A DNA stretch of 64,000 bases from VXOZ01 sp965220045 (GTDB taxonomy: Bacteria > Chloroflexota > UBA11872 > VXOZ01): the NCBI GenBank assembly GCA_965220045.1, contig OZ244803.1, positions 2,046,001 to 2,110,000 of the forward strand, given 5' to 3'. Below, piece by piece: positions 41,281 to 49,634 of this stretch. How positions within the stretch are numbered: the stretch's first letter is position 1; each line of letters starts with the position of its first letter. The notes below the pieces were generated by a model. It saw only the letters and a program-made list of their open reading frames with translations, did no database searches and was not told where the DNA came from. Both the position numbers and the translations under genes were made by a program.

Positions 41281-42144
41281 ATGCTTCGCTACGTCTTGGG
41301 GTTCGTTTTCGCAGTTGCCATAGTCGCCGCCGGTGTCGTCGTGTTGGTCATCGTTTACGATGAGCAGGCTCCGGCGGCGCGTCCCGCGGATACTCAGGAC
41401 GCTGCGAAACGCGATACGGAACCTGCAAGTTCAGCCTCCAGGCCGACGCCCTTACCGCCGCCAGCCCGCGATTCGCAGCCCTCGCCCCCATCGCCGACGC
41501 CTACCGTAGCGCCTCTGCCGACATTGCCGCCGGTGCCGGACCCTACGCCACTTGCTGCCGGTGATCCCGAGCTCTATGGGGCGATTTGGCGGGGCTCCGT
41601 CAGCGCGGAAGGGCTGCAGGCGCTCGTCAGCGAAGGCGGAGAGGTTAACGCCAGCAACGAACAAGGCGATCCGTATTTGTACACGGCGGTCTGGCGGGCC
41701 TCCCCCGAAAAGGTTCAAATTCTCGTGGACGCCGGCGCAGATGTAAACGCCCGCGACAGCGACAACGATCCCTTACTCTACACTGCCATTTGGCGGGATA
41801 GAGACGAGGCGCTGCGCATACTCGTAGCCGCCGGCGCGGATGTGAACGCGCGCGATAGCAATAACGAACCGCTGCTGCATGCGGCGATTTTCTGGGGTAA
41901 GTCCGAAGCACTGCAGATGCTCGTGGATGCCGGCGCCGATGTGAATGCGCGCGACAGCAACAACGACCCGCTGCTGTACGCAGCAATGCGCTGGCGCAAT
42001 GTCGACGCACTACGGATCCTCGTCGCTGCCGGGGCGGATGTGAATGCGAGGCTGGCCGATGGCCGGTCTCTCCTGGCAGCAGCGAGTCTGGAGAGCACAC
42101 CGGAAGTGGTAGAGATTCTGATTGCTGCCGGGGCGGATGAATGA
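41281..42144 (+). CDS. Membrane-anchored ankyrin-repeat protein
   Basis: A 287-aa protein with an N-terminal signal anchor (YVLGFVFAVAIVAAGVVVLVIVY), a Pro/Ser/Thr-rich spacer (about 35-85) and five to six ankyrin repeats. Each repeat has the pattern LLYTAIWR...ALRILVAAGADVNARDS. The first is degenerate and the last ends after AAGADE. The repeats would face the cell exterior. ATG at 41281 has GGAGG at 41268-41272, so codons upstream to 41176 are excluded. The repeats are unusually uniform (VNARDSNN repeated three times), suggesting recent internal duplication. Binding partner unknown. Confidence 0.88.
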   Translation: MLRYVLGFVFAVAIVAAGVVVLVIVYDEQAPAARPADTQDAAKRDTEPASSASRPTPLPPPARDSQPSPPSPTPTVAPLPTLPPVPDPTPLAAGDPELYGAIWRGSVSAEGLQALVSEGGEVNASNEQGDPYLYTAVWRASPEKVQILVDAGADVNARDSDNDPLLYTAIWRDRDEALRILVAAGADVNARDSNNEPLLHAAIFWGKSEALQMLVDAGADVNARDSNNDPLLYAAMRWRNVDALRILVAAGADVNARLADGRSLLAAASLESTPEVVEILIAAGADE

Positions 42145-42607
42145 CAAGAACGAAGTGACACATTGCCGAGAACGCGTCTTGAAGAAAGCAAAGATCACTC
42201 GCAGGTGCTCTTCGAACGCTATAAAGGGCGCTGGCACGCGACAATGATGCCGCGCGACGTACGTACCTCACTGAAGGGGAGACTCTGAACAACATAGGTT
42301 GATCTCTCTCAGCGCCTGTTTTCTCCGCTCCGCGAAAGCCGCGGGCCGCACGGCTAACCGCTAAGATAGTGTCCTCAATTGGGCGCTTGCTCGCTCCAAA
42401 TCCATGGGGTTCGACACTGGGCCGGCGAATGGAAAGCGGCACCCCAAAGGTACGCCCCGTAGGCGGTTGGCCTCCGGAGTTTGGCCTCCGACCGGCTCCG
42501 GCGTCCACCGTAACGAGATTGTTCCCGTTCTGCCCGGTTGTTACTATGGCCTGCAGGAGAGTGCGCTGTATTTCCGTTCAACAAACTGGGAAGAGGTCAT
42601 AGATTCC
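42145..42607. other. Intergenic region, no gene seen
   Basis: About 460 bp between the ankyrin gene and the cupin remnant. A frame from 42404 reads into the cupin but its first 68 codons are Arg/Pro-rich without family character. No repeat or terminator recognised. Confidence 0.5.
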
Positions 42608-42973
42608 ATGCGCACTGTGTACAAAGGTGCTCTGCCCTTTGACTTTGACGGCCTCTCTATACGGAAACTCACGCCAGCCAGCCTGCAGACCGCCTCGATT
42701 GCTACAATTGACGTGCCTGCCGGCGCGCGGCATCGCACGGCGCGCTCCAGCAGGAGCGATAAGCTCTATGTTTGCCTCGAAGGTCCAATCACATTCGTTG
42801 TCCAAGACCGGGAGATTACGCTGGGAGAACTGGACGTCCTCCACTTAGACGCCAAGTAGTGGTTCAGCTATTCCAACGAAAGTGGCAAGCCTGCTAGACT
42901 CCTGCTGGTGCATGTTCCATCCTTTGATCTCGCGAGCGAAGAATTCTTGGAAGTGCAGGACGATAGCAGTTAG
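42608..42973 (+). pseudogene. Cupin-domain protein interrupted by an in-frame TAG
   Basis: A 121-codon frame that reads as one small cupin except for a TAG at 42857-42859 (codon 84). Before the stop: VPAGARHRTARS, KLYVCLEGPITFVVQDREITLGELDVLHLDAK. After it, in the same frame: WFSYSNESGKPARLLLVHVPSF, the usual continuation of the second cupin motif, to a TAG at 42971-42973. A single base change (for example GAG to TAG) explains it. No frameshift is needed. Either a recent nonsense mutation, a sequencing error or programmed readthrough. The truncated product would lack half the beta-barrel. Confidence 0.75.
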
Positions 42974-43072
42974 TCACAGGTAAGAAACGGGAGGTGGGAA
43001 GAGAGCAAAGCCGCAGAAAAGAGCTTGAGAAAGAACGCAAATGTCTAAACAACCATCTGAAGGGAGCAACAA

Positions 43073-43459
43073 ATGGCAGTTTTCTTACATACCCGCGTGC
43101 GCGTGAGTGATCTTGACAACTCGATAAACTTCTATTGCGAACACCTCGGCTTTAGAGTGATCAGCCGGAGTGAGCGCTCACCTGACGGCAATCAAATCGC
43201 CCATCTCGAACTACCCGGCAACCTGCACACCTTGGAGCTTACGTACTCCGACGACTACGACCTCAACGTGCCTGAAGATCTCATGCACTTTGCAATCGGC
43301 GTTCCCGATCTAATCGCATTCTGTGCCGAGCTCGAGGGCAAAGGGATTGAGATCTGGCCCGACGGGTGGCGTGAGGTGTTCGCCGAGGGGAGAAAGATGG
43401 GGTTCATCGACGATCCGGACGGGTACGAAATCGAGTTGCTCGAGCGGAAAGACGCTTGA
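43073..43459 (+). CDS. VOC-family (glyoxalase I-like) protein
   Basis: A 128-aa vicinal-oxygen-chelate protein. The first beta-alpha-beta unit is LHTRVRVSDLDNSINFYCEHLGFRVI, and metal-ligand candidates are H6, E (LELPGNLHTLEL), H (DLMHFAIGVPD) and the C-terminal E in FIDDPDGYEIELLE. The arrangement is close to lactoylglutathione lyase, but a related lyase or resistance protein is possible. ATG at 43073 follows GAAGGGAG at about 43059. A T-run terminator follows at 43497. Confidence 0.9.
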   Translation: MAVFLHTRVRVSDLDNSINFYCEHLGFRVISRSERSPDGNQIAHLELPGNLHTLELTYSDDYDLNVPEDLMHFAIGVPDLIAFCAELEGKGIEIWPDGWREVFAEGRKMGFIDDPDGYEIELLERKDA

Positions 43460-43496
43460 AGCGGCGGATTGCCTGTGCCGACCAACACGCCGGTAC

Positions 43497-43517
43497 AAGC
43501 GCAGGGCGCGCTTTTTT
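43497..43517 (+). terminator. Intrinsic terminator after the VOC gene
   Basis: Six-bp stem AAGCGC/GCGCTT with loop AGGGC followed by T residues (43512-43517), 38 bp after the stop codon of the VOC gene. Stem is short; moderate confidence. Confidence 0.6.
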
Positions 43518-43541
43518 ACCCGTACCAATCTGACGCTAACG

Positions 43542-44063
43542 CTAGGTGAGTAATTCCGGCGCTGCTTCGGCATACCAATTCTGGTCGGCGAAGTGACGGG
43601 TCTCTTCCAGACCGGTAGTTGTTGCCAGAATGCTCTCCATGGTAAGTCCCGAGACGGGATGTTCCAGGAGTGGCGCGATCTCGGTCAGAGGGCACAGGGT
43701 GAAGCCGCGTTCCGTTAGGCGTGGATGGGGGATCGTCAGCCTTGGGGAGGCAATCACGGCTTCACCATAGAATAGGATGTCTATATCTATGGTACGCGGC
43801 GCATCGGGAAACGGCCGTTGCCGCCCGAGCGCCTTCTCCGTTGTCAACGCAAGGCGGAGTAGTTCCTCCGCACTCAACTCCGTATACCCTTCGAGCACGG
43901 CATTGAGAAACCAGGGTTGGTCTGCATATCCAACGGGCTCCGTTTCGTAGACCGAAGAGACCTGCGTAATGATGGTCTCGGTGTGCAGCCTCCCCGCGGC
44001 GTTGCGCAGATTGGCTAATCTGTCCCCGCGGTTGCTCCCTAGTCCCAGATAAACTACCGGCAT
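43542..44063 (-). CDS. folK: 2-amino-4-hydroxy-6-hydroxymethyldihydropteridine pyrophosphokinase
   Basis: Folate biosynthesis: pyrophosphoryl transfer from ATP to the pterin alcohol. YLGLGSNRGDRLANL (5-19), SSVYETEPVGYADQPWFLNAV (36-56) and the signature APRTIDIDILFYG (88-100) are diagnostic. 173 aa. ATG at 44063 is selected because GAGGAAG is 5 bases upstream and it begins just before the GLGSN motif; the frame continues to 44216 with no family similarity. No other folate gene is adjacent. It converges with the VOC gene. Confidence 0.95.
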   Translation of the reverse strand: MPVVYLGLGSNRGDRLANLRNAAGRLHTETIITQVSSVYETEPVGYADQPWFLNAVLEGYTELSAEELLRLALTTEKALGRQRPFPDAPRTIDIDILFYGEAVIASPRLTIPHPRLTERGFTLCPLTEIAPLLEHPVSGLTMESILATTTGLEETRHFADQNWYAEAAPELLT

Positions 44064-44286
44064 TGTTGCTTCCTCTGCTAGCGCAGCACTGGCGCCAAGT
44101 TCTACGTCACCGAACGGCTTTAGCTCTCCGGCTTCCGCCGCCAATGGAGCCTGCACATCCCGTGTCGTTCCTGGATCTCTTTGTCGTCGGGCCTCGCGTA
44201 GTAATTTTGGCTCCAAGGGTCAGTTGGCCCGTACCTCATTGTGTTTCGATTTAGAAGTGACGCACACGTGAGCGGCTACGAATCGC

Positions 44287-44868
44287 TCACCCCTCCTGGA
44301 ATGCAAAGCGCCGAGTGACCGTGTACTCCGCTCCCTGGGGCTTCAACGCACTCTTCATAAGCAGAACATCGGCAACCCGGAACGTAATCTCCGGCATTTC
44401 ACGCTGTGCCAGCGCCCATTCATCGAGCTCTTCCTGCTCCCAGGGCGCAATACCGTCACGCACCCGGGCAAGAGTAATATGGGGCGAGAGCGACCGTCTC
44501 TCCCGTGCGAACCCTTCCTGCTCCAACAGCCTCTCCGACCTGCCATGCAACCGCCGCAATTGCCCGTCGGCATCTTCCACGGTCGCCCAGACCATACTGG
44601 GCCTCCTGCCCCGGCGGACGACCTTCACGCCAGTAATTGCGAGGTCGAAAGGCCGCACTCTGGCGGACACGCGGTCCATTGCGGACACAATTGTCGCCTT
44701 CCGTTCTGCGGTCGTGTCGCCAAAGAACTTGAGCGTTATGTGGACGTTTGCCGTAGACACCCATCGCACTTTGTCGGCGCGTTCCGCTGTGGCCCGCACC
44801 CGCTCCTCCAGGCTACTGCGGACGCAGCTCGGTAAAGCAATGGCAAGAAAAAGACGCTCAGTTTCCAC
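44287..44868 (-). CDS. thpR: RNA 2',3'-cyclic phosphodiesterase (ThpR)
   Basis: 2H phosphoesterase superfamily. Two HxTx motifs are visible: HITL at residues 43-46 (VHITLKFFGD) and HITL at 130-133 (PHITLARVRD), spaced as expected. About 193 aa. The N-terminal RLFLAIALP matches the family start, so the GTG at 44868 is preferred over a TTG at 44925; neither has a strong ribosome-binding site. The enzyme opens 2',3'-cyclic phosphates in RNA. Stands between folK and the divergent galU. Confidence 0.88.
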   Translation of the reverse strand: METERLFLAIALPSCVRSSLEERVRATAERADKVRWVSTANVHITLKFFGDTTAERKATIVSAMDRVSARVRPFDLAITGVKVVRRGRRPSMVWATVEDADGQLRRLHGRSERLLEQEGFARERRSLSPHITLARVRDGIAPWEQEELDEWALAQREMPEITFRVADVLLMKSALKPQGAEYTVTRRFAFQEG

Positions 44869-45264
44869 CTGGTTTGCTCGCTGCGTCAATGAGAAAAAGC
44901 CTAGCAGATGACGTCTCTGCAACAATAACGTTGGGTGCTTCCTTCAATCCGCGCGGCGTTAGTGTTGCCCGTGGAGCACTCAAGAATTGAGTTCAACCCT
45001 TGTTTCTGCGTCCAACACGCCTTCGCGACCCTTGTCACCAATTACATGTGAAAAGTATAATCGCTGTGAAAACAGACCGTCTACTCAGAGGCCGGTTCGT
45101 TGGCGCATGGCCTCCATTGAGTGCGCCTTGCGGTGAGTCTACGTTCCCGATGAGACCCCGCAGAACGCAAGTTCACGGGCCGCCCTACAGAACAACAGTC
45201 GATTATTTTCTTTTTTGCCATAGATCTCAAATAGAAGCTGTACGCACTCTGCAAGGTCAGCCCC
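44869..45264. other. Intergenic region, no gene seen
   Basis: About 400 bp between thpR and galU, divergent, so both promoters should be here. No repeat, operator or RNA gene was recognised. Confidence 0.5.
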
Positions 45265-46149
45265 ATGAGCGTACGTAAAGGCGTCTTTCTCGTTGCCGGC
45301 TTGGGCACTCGCACGCTTCCGGCTGCGAAGTCCATCCCCAAGGTCATGCTGCCGCTCGCGGACAAACCCGCGATCCACTACGTTGTGGAAGAGGCCGTGG
45401 CGGCAGGCATCGAGCAAGTGATCCTTGTCACGGCTACCGGCAATCAAGCGGTCGAGGACTACTTCGACACGGCCTATCGTCTCGAAGAGAGTCTCGCCGC
45501 GAGGGGGAAGCACCAGGAGCTCGCGGAACTGCAGGCGCTCAAAGACATGGCCACCGTCATTGGCGTGCGGCAGCATGCGCCGCTGGGTACCGGCGACGCC
45601 GTGCGCACGGCACGCAGCGTAGTCGGCGACGAGCCGTTCGCCGTGTTTCTACCCGATGACGTAATCGAAGGCGACCCGCCGGCCATCAGGCAACTCATCG
45701 ACGTGCACGACACCCACGGAGGGGAAGTTGTCGCCGTCATGCCCGTGCCTCACGCTCACGTCAACCGGTACGGCATCGTGGAAGGCTCACACGTCGCGGC
45801 AGGCGTACAGCGGCTGCACCGGCTCATTGAGAAGCCGTCCGCTGACGAAGCGCCATCCAATCTGGCCATCGTTGGCCGCTACGTCTTTACGCCGGCGATC
45901 TTCGATTACATCGATCGCATTCCGACCGGAACCGGCGGTGAAGTCCAAATCACTGATGCCATCAACATGCTCGCGCAAGATGGGCCCGTGCACTCCTGCG
46001 AGTTCACCGGCAAGCGCTACGACATGGGTGACAAGGTTGGGTACTTGACCGCATCCATCGACCTTGCACTGCAGCGGCCGGACCTGAGGCCCGGTCTGCT
46101 CGAGTACTTGCGCGGCCTCGATCTTGACCGCTCGGACTCCGCCACGTGA
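45265..46149 (+). CDS. galU: UTP-glucose-1-phosphate uridylyltransferase
   Basis: Makes UDP-glucose for surface glycans. The nucleotide-binding signature is FLVAGLGTRTLPAAKSIPK (8-26), slightly divergent from the usual GLGTRFLPATKAIPKEML: Phe to Thr and Glu to Val (PKVML). LPDDVIEG, EVQITDAI and GKRYDMGDKVGYL are typical. 294 aa is normal. ATG at 45265. The stop overlaps the GTG start of the prenyl synthase gene by 4 bp, so the two are translationally coupled. Confidence 0.93.
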   Translation: MSVRKGVFLVAGLGTRTLPAAKSIPKVMLPLADKPAIHYVVEEAVAAGIEQVILVTATGNQAVEDYFDTAYRLEESLAARGKHQELAELQALKDMATVIGVRQHAPLGTGDAVRTARSVVGDEPFAVFLPDDVIEGDPPAIRQLIDVHDTHGGEVVAVMPVPHAHVNRYGIVEGSHVAAGVQRLHRLIEKPSADEAPSNLAIVGRYVFTPAIFDYIDRIPTGTGGEVQITDAINMLAQDGPVHSCEFTGKRYDMGDKVGYLTASIDLALQRPDLRPGLLEYLRGLDLDRSDSAT

Positions 46150-47243
46150 GCGCCGAGAAAGCGCCCGCTCGCCTGGTCGCGGAGCTATCCTCACGCCGCG
46201 ATCCCGTGTATGCCTACCTGCAAGCGGCGCTTGGCCGCAACGCGTTGCGCTCTCTCCATCTGGGAGAAGCGGTCGCCCACTACGTGCAACAACCGGGCAA
46301 GGGTCTGCGGTCCAGCATGCTCATGATGAGTTGCGGTGCGACCGGCGGCGCCGAACGGGTTGCTGTCCCTGCCGCCGCCGCGGTAGAACTCTTTCACATC
46401 TGGACGCTGGTACATGACGACATCATCGATCAGGACGACACGCGCCGCGGCAGGCCGACCGTGCACGCGAACTTTGCCGCGCGCGCTCAAGAGGACCTGG
46501 GCCTGACCGCTGGCGATGCCGCTCACTATGGGCTAACGCAAGCCCTGCTGGCGGGGGACATTCAGCAGGGGTGGTCCGCCGCTCTGCTTACGGAATCTGC
46601 CACTCAATTCGGCGTCGATGCCACGCTCGTGCTTCGCCTCATTGCGGAGCTCTTTGGCCCGGTGGAAGCGCACCTCGTTGACGGCGAGGCGCTTGACGTG
46701 CAGTTCAGCCTGCAAGCGCTCGAATCCGTCGCTGAAGCGGACATACTCGACATGATGCGCAAGAAGACTGGCGTTCTCTACGCATTCGCCGCCACGGCCG
46801 GCGCGTGCATCGGTCTGAATGCTTGGCTGCCCGACGATCCCGTTGTGAAGGCGCTTACCGACTTTGCGCGCAATTGCGGGCTGGCCTTCCAACTGCAAGA
46901 TGACGTGCTCGGCATCACTGGAAACGCAGCAGCCACTGGCAAGCCCGTCGGCGCGGATATTCGGGAAGGTAAGCGCACGCTCATCGTGAAGGAAGCCCTG
47001 CGCAATGCTGCGCCCAAGCAACGCGGGACTCTGCTTGATACCCTCGGCAACCGCACGGCCCCAGATGAAGAGATAGCCACCGTAACGCGACTGTTACAGG
47101 ACTTGGGGGGTGTAGCTTACGCTCAATCGCTCGCACGCACGTACATTGATCAGGCACACGACAACTTGACGCACGTGCAGCGCCAGCCCTATCGAGACCT
47201 CTTGCACGCAGTGGCGGACTTCGTCCTGGAACGTGACTCCTAA
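46146..47243 (+). CDS. Polyprenyl diphosphate synthase
   Basis: Trans-isoprenyl diphosphate synthase of 365 aa. First aspartate-rich motif DDIIDQDD (91-98) followed by TRRGRPT, second QLQDDVLG (249-256). GKGLRS at 51-56 matches the substrate-binding GGKRLR. Residues preceding the first motif (IWTLVH) do not define chain length with certainty; geranylgeranyl- or farnesyl-diphosphate synthase are possible. GTG at 46146 overlaps galU by 4 bp. Coupling of UDP-glucose and prenyl diphosphate supply suggests a lipid-linked glycan or glycosylated isoprenoid, an inference. Confidence 0.92.
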   Translation: MSAEKAPARLVAELSSRRDPVYAYLQAALGRNALRSLHLGEAVAHYVQQPGKGLRSSMLMMSCGATGGAERVAVPAAAAVELFHIWTLVHDDIIDQDDTRRGRPTVHANFAARAQEDLGLTAGDAAHYGLTQALLAGDIQQGWSAALLTESATQFGVDATLVLRLIAELFGPVEAHLVDGEALDVQFSLQALESVAEADILDMMRKKTGVLYAFAATAGACIGLNAWLPDDPVVKALTDFARNCGLAFQLQDDVLGITGNAAATGKPVGADIREGKRTLIVKEALRNAAPKQRGTLLDTLGNRTAPDEEIATVTRLLQDLGGVAYAQSLARTYIDQAHDNLTHVQRQPYRDLLHAVADFVLERDS

Positions 47244-47489
47244 CCCATGCACCGTTTGCAATCAGCAGTGGGGTGGCGTACTCTAGCGCCAAGTGAGACA
47301 GGGGCTCCGAGCCTCTCGTACGGCCCTGCGCGGCGTTGCGGTAGATTTGGTTGAGAAACCAATCGTCGCTGCTAAAAACGTGCAGGAAGTACACATTCCA
47401 ACGAGTCGGCAAATGAAAACAGTGGTTCATGGGTCTTCGTGACGAGCATGGGCCGGCGAGGACGCTTTGCGACACAAGGAGGACATGGC

Positions 47490-48518
47490 ATGGCAGACGT
47501 AATGGGAGTTGGCCTGGTAGGCCCCGGCTGGGTAGCCAGCGAGCACATGCGCGCATTCAACAATAACCCACACACCCGCATGGTAGCGGTTTGCAGCCGG
47601 GATCTGGCCCGCGCGCAGGCAGCCATCGATGAATTCGGTCTGGACGCCAAGCCATACACTGACTACGAAGCAATGCTTGCCCATCCCGATGTAGACATCG
47701 TCTCCATATGCACGCCGAATTTCGCGCACGCCGAGCAGGGCGCCTTGGCAGCGGAGGCCAACAAGCACCTAGTCATCGAGAAGCCTATCGCCATCTCCCC
47801 CGAGCAGCTAGAGCGCTTGGTTTCCGCAGTACGGAAAGCCGGCGTTAAGAGTGTCGTGAGTTTCGTGCTCCGCTGGAATCCGCTCGTGCAAACGCTGCAC
47901 CATCGGCGCGAGGCGGGCGACTTTGGCCGCATCGTCTACGCCGAGGCCGATTACATGCACGAGGTCGGCTACCTGCGTCCGCCCGGCCATTGGGGACGCT
48001 ATCAGAAGAATGTCGGCAGCGCGATGCTCTCCGGTGGCAGCCATGCCATGGACTGCATCCGCTGGTTGACCGGCAAGAACGTCGAGTCCGTATCCGCCTA
48101 TTCAACGCCCGTGCGCCTGGAAGAGAAAGGCTTCGACTTTCCCCTCACAACCGCGGCGGTGCTGCAGATGGAAGACGGCGTGGTTGGGCGTGTCACCGCG
48201 ACTATGGAAGCCCACATGCCGTATGTTTTCCACATGTCGCTGCAAGGTGACGGTGGCTCGGCCCGCAATAACCAAATCTATAGCTCGGCGTTTCCCGGCT
48301 TGACCGGCTTTATGGATATACCAACCGTGCCGCCGGACTCCGGCGACGTGGCCCATCACCCGTTCCAAGGCGAGATTGACCACATTGTCGACTGCATCCT
48401 CAACGATGAAGACTCGTACGCCGACATCTTCGACTCGATAAACACGCATGAAGCGTGCTTTGCCGCCGACCTATCGGCCGCGGAAGGCCGTCCCGTGGCG
48501 TTGCCCATGATCGGCTAA
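47490..48518 (+). CDS. Gfo/Idh/MocA-family oxidoreductase
   Basis: NAD(P)-dependent sugar/cyclitol dehydrogenase, 342 aa. N-terminal Rossmann VGLVGPGWVASEHMRAF (7-23), DVDIVSICTPNFAHAEQG and the catalytic Lys motif VIEKPIA (about 93-99). The C-terminal domain has GGSHAMDCIRWLTG with the active-site His/Asp region. ATG at 47490 is chosen since AGGAGG lies at 47478-47483; the frame extends to 47439 but without signal. An amidohydrolase gene begins 24 bp downstream, suggesting a two-gene catabolic operon. Confidence 0.92.
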   Translation: MADVMGVGLVGPGWVASEHMRAFNNNPHTRMVAVCSRDLARAQAAIDEFGLDAKPYTDYEAMLAHPDVDIVSICTPNFAHAEQGALAAEANKHLVIEKPIAISPEQLERLVSAVRKAGVKSVVSFVLRWNPLVQTLHHRREAGDFGRIVYAEADYMHEVGYLRPPGHWGRYQKNVGSAMLSGGSHAMDCIRWLTGKNVESVSAYSTPVRLEEKGFDFPLTTAAVLQMEDGVVGRVTATMEAHMPYVFHMSLQGDGGSARNNQIYSSAFPGLTGFMDIPTVPPDSGDVAHHPFQGEIDHIVDCILNDEDSYADIFDSINTHEACFAADLSAAEGRPVALPMIG

Positions 48519-48542
48519 GCGTACATCTGGTGAGCAAACCGA

Positions 48543-49379
48543 ATGCCAATTGTCGAATCTCACGTCCACATTTGGACACAAGACGAGAATTACCCGTTCG
48601 CGCCAACGCTGCCCGACGTGCCGGTGCCCACCACCAACGCCACTGCGGAGATGCTGCTGGAGGAAACGGGAAATGCGGGCGTCGACCACGTCGTTCTCGT
48701 CCAGCCGAGCACGTACGGTTGGGACAACCGCTACCTCGCGGATAGCATTGCCCGCTATCCGCGGCAGTTAGCGGGGGTCTGCCTTGTCGACCCATTGGAC
48801 GACAAAGCGCCGGAGCAGCTTGAGTATTGGATATCTGAGCGCGGCTTTCACGGTGTGCGGCTCCACGCGGTCCGACCCGATAGCGCAGGTTGGTTCACTA
48901 CGGCGCAGACCGACCGCATCTGGCAGAAGGCTGCAGATCTTGGTATCCCCATCTGCTTACTTTTGGACTTGGTGCATGCGCCGATGGTTGAGGAGATGCT
49001 GAAGCGCTTCCCCGAGGTGGATGTTGTTCTCGATCACATGGGTCGCATCGATGTTTCCGAGCAGCCGCCATATCCTGTTTTCAACCGCTTTCTCACGCTC
49101 GCAGACTACCCCCGCACTTACGCCAAAGTATCGGGCATGCTGCACTATAGCGCTGAAGCGTATCCTTTCGCGGATACACACCCCTTCTTCCGCATGGCAA
49201 AAGACGCGTGGGGGCCGCAGCGCCTCATGTGGGGCACCGACTGGCCGATGTTGCTCGACAAAGCCGGTTACCTGCCGCGCCTCACCGCAGTCAGGGACGA
49301 AATGCCGTTCTTTAGCGAAGCCGACTTGGAATGGATTCTCGGTCGTACGGCTCTTCGACTGTGGGATTTCACCGCCTAG
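48543..49379 (+). CDS. Amidohydrolase (2-pyrone-4,6-dicarboxylate lactonase-like)
   Basis: TIM-barrel amidohydrolase of 278 aa. HxH motif ESHVHIW (5-11), VVLDHMGRID with the conserved His, and GTDWPMLL with the terminal Asp are visible. This variant is typical of lactonase-type members (L-fuconolactonase, PDC lactonase) that often need one or no metal. Operon with the upstream Gfo/Idh/MocA oxidoreductase fits a dehydrogenase then lactonase route: oxidation of a sugar to a lactone and its hydrolysis. Substrate unproven. Confidence 0.88.
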   Translation: MPIVESHVHIWTQDENYPFAPTLPDVPVPTTNATAEMLLEETGNAGVDHVVLVQPSTYGWDNRYLADSIARYPRQLAGVCLVDPLDDKAPEQLEYWISERGFHGVRLHAVRPDSAGWFTTAQTDRIWQKAADLGIPICLLLDLVHAPMVEEMLKRFPEVDVVLDHMGRIDVSEQPPYPVFNRFLTLADYPRTYAKVSGMLHYSAEAYPFADTHPFFRMAKDAWGPQRLMWGTDWPMLLDKAGYLPRLTAVRDEMPFFSEADLEWILGRTALRLWDFTA

Positions 49380-49634
49380 AGTATCGAAAGACCGGGCCGT
49401 GACTGACCGGTAACGAGCCGCAAGAGAAGCTGACGGCGCCAGGCGTGCCGACTTCTCCTCCGACATTTCGCGCGATTCAGATTTACGTCTTAGCGATTGC
49501 CGAGCCTCCCTCTTCAATAGCTCCCACCGTGCCAAACGCTCAGAACTCAACTGCGTGTATTGCACCACCCGCCGCGGTAGTGTATTATTGTTGTTAGCAG
49601 TTTGCTCAATCCAGCCGAGCGGGAACAACGTTGT

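Noticed and set aside
42404..42607. N-terminal extension of the cupin frame
   Set aside because: Arg/Pro-rich codons without similarity to cupins; ATG at 42608 begins the recognisable domain.
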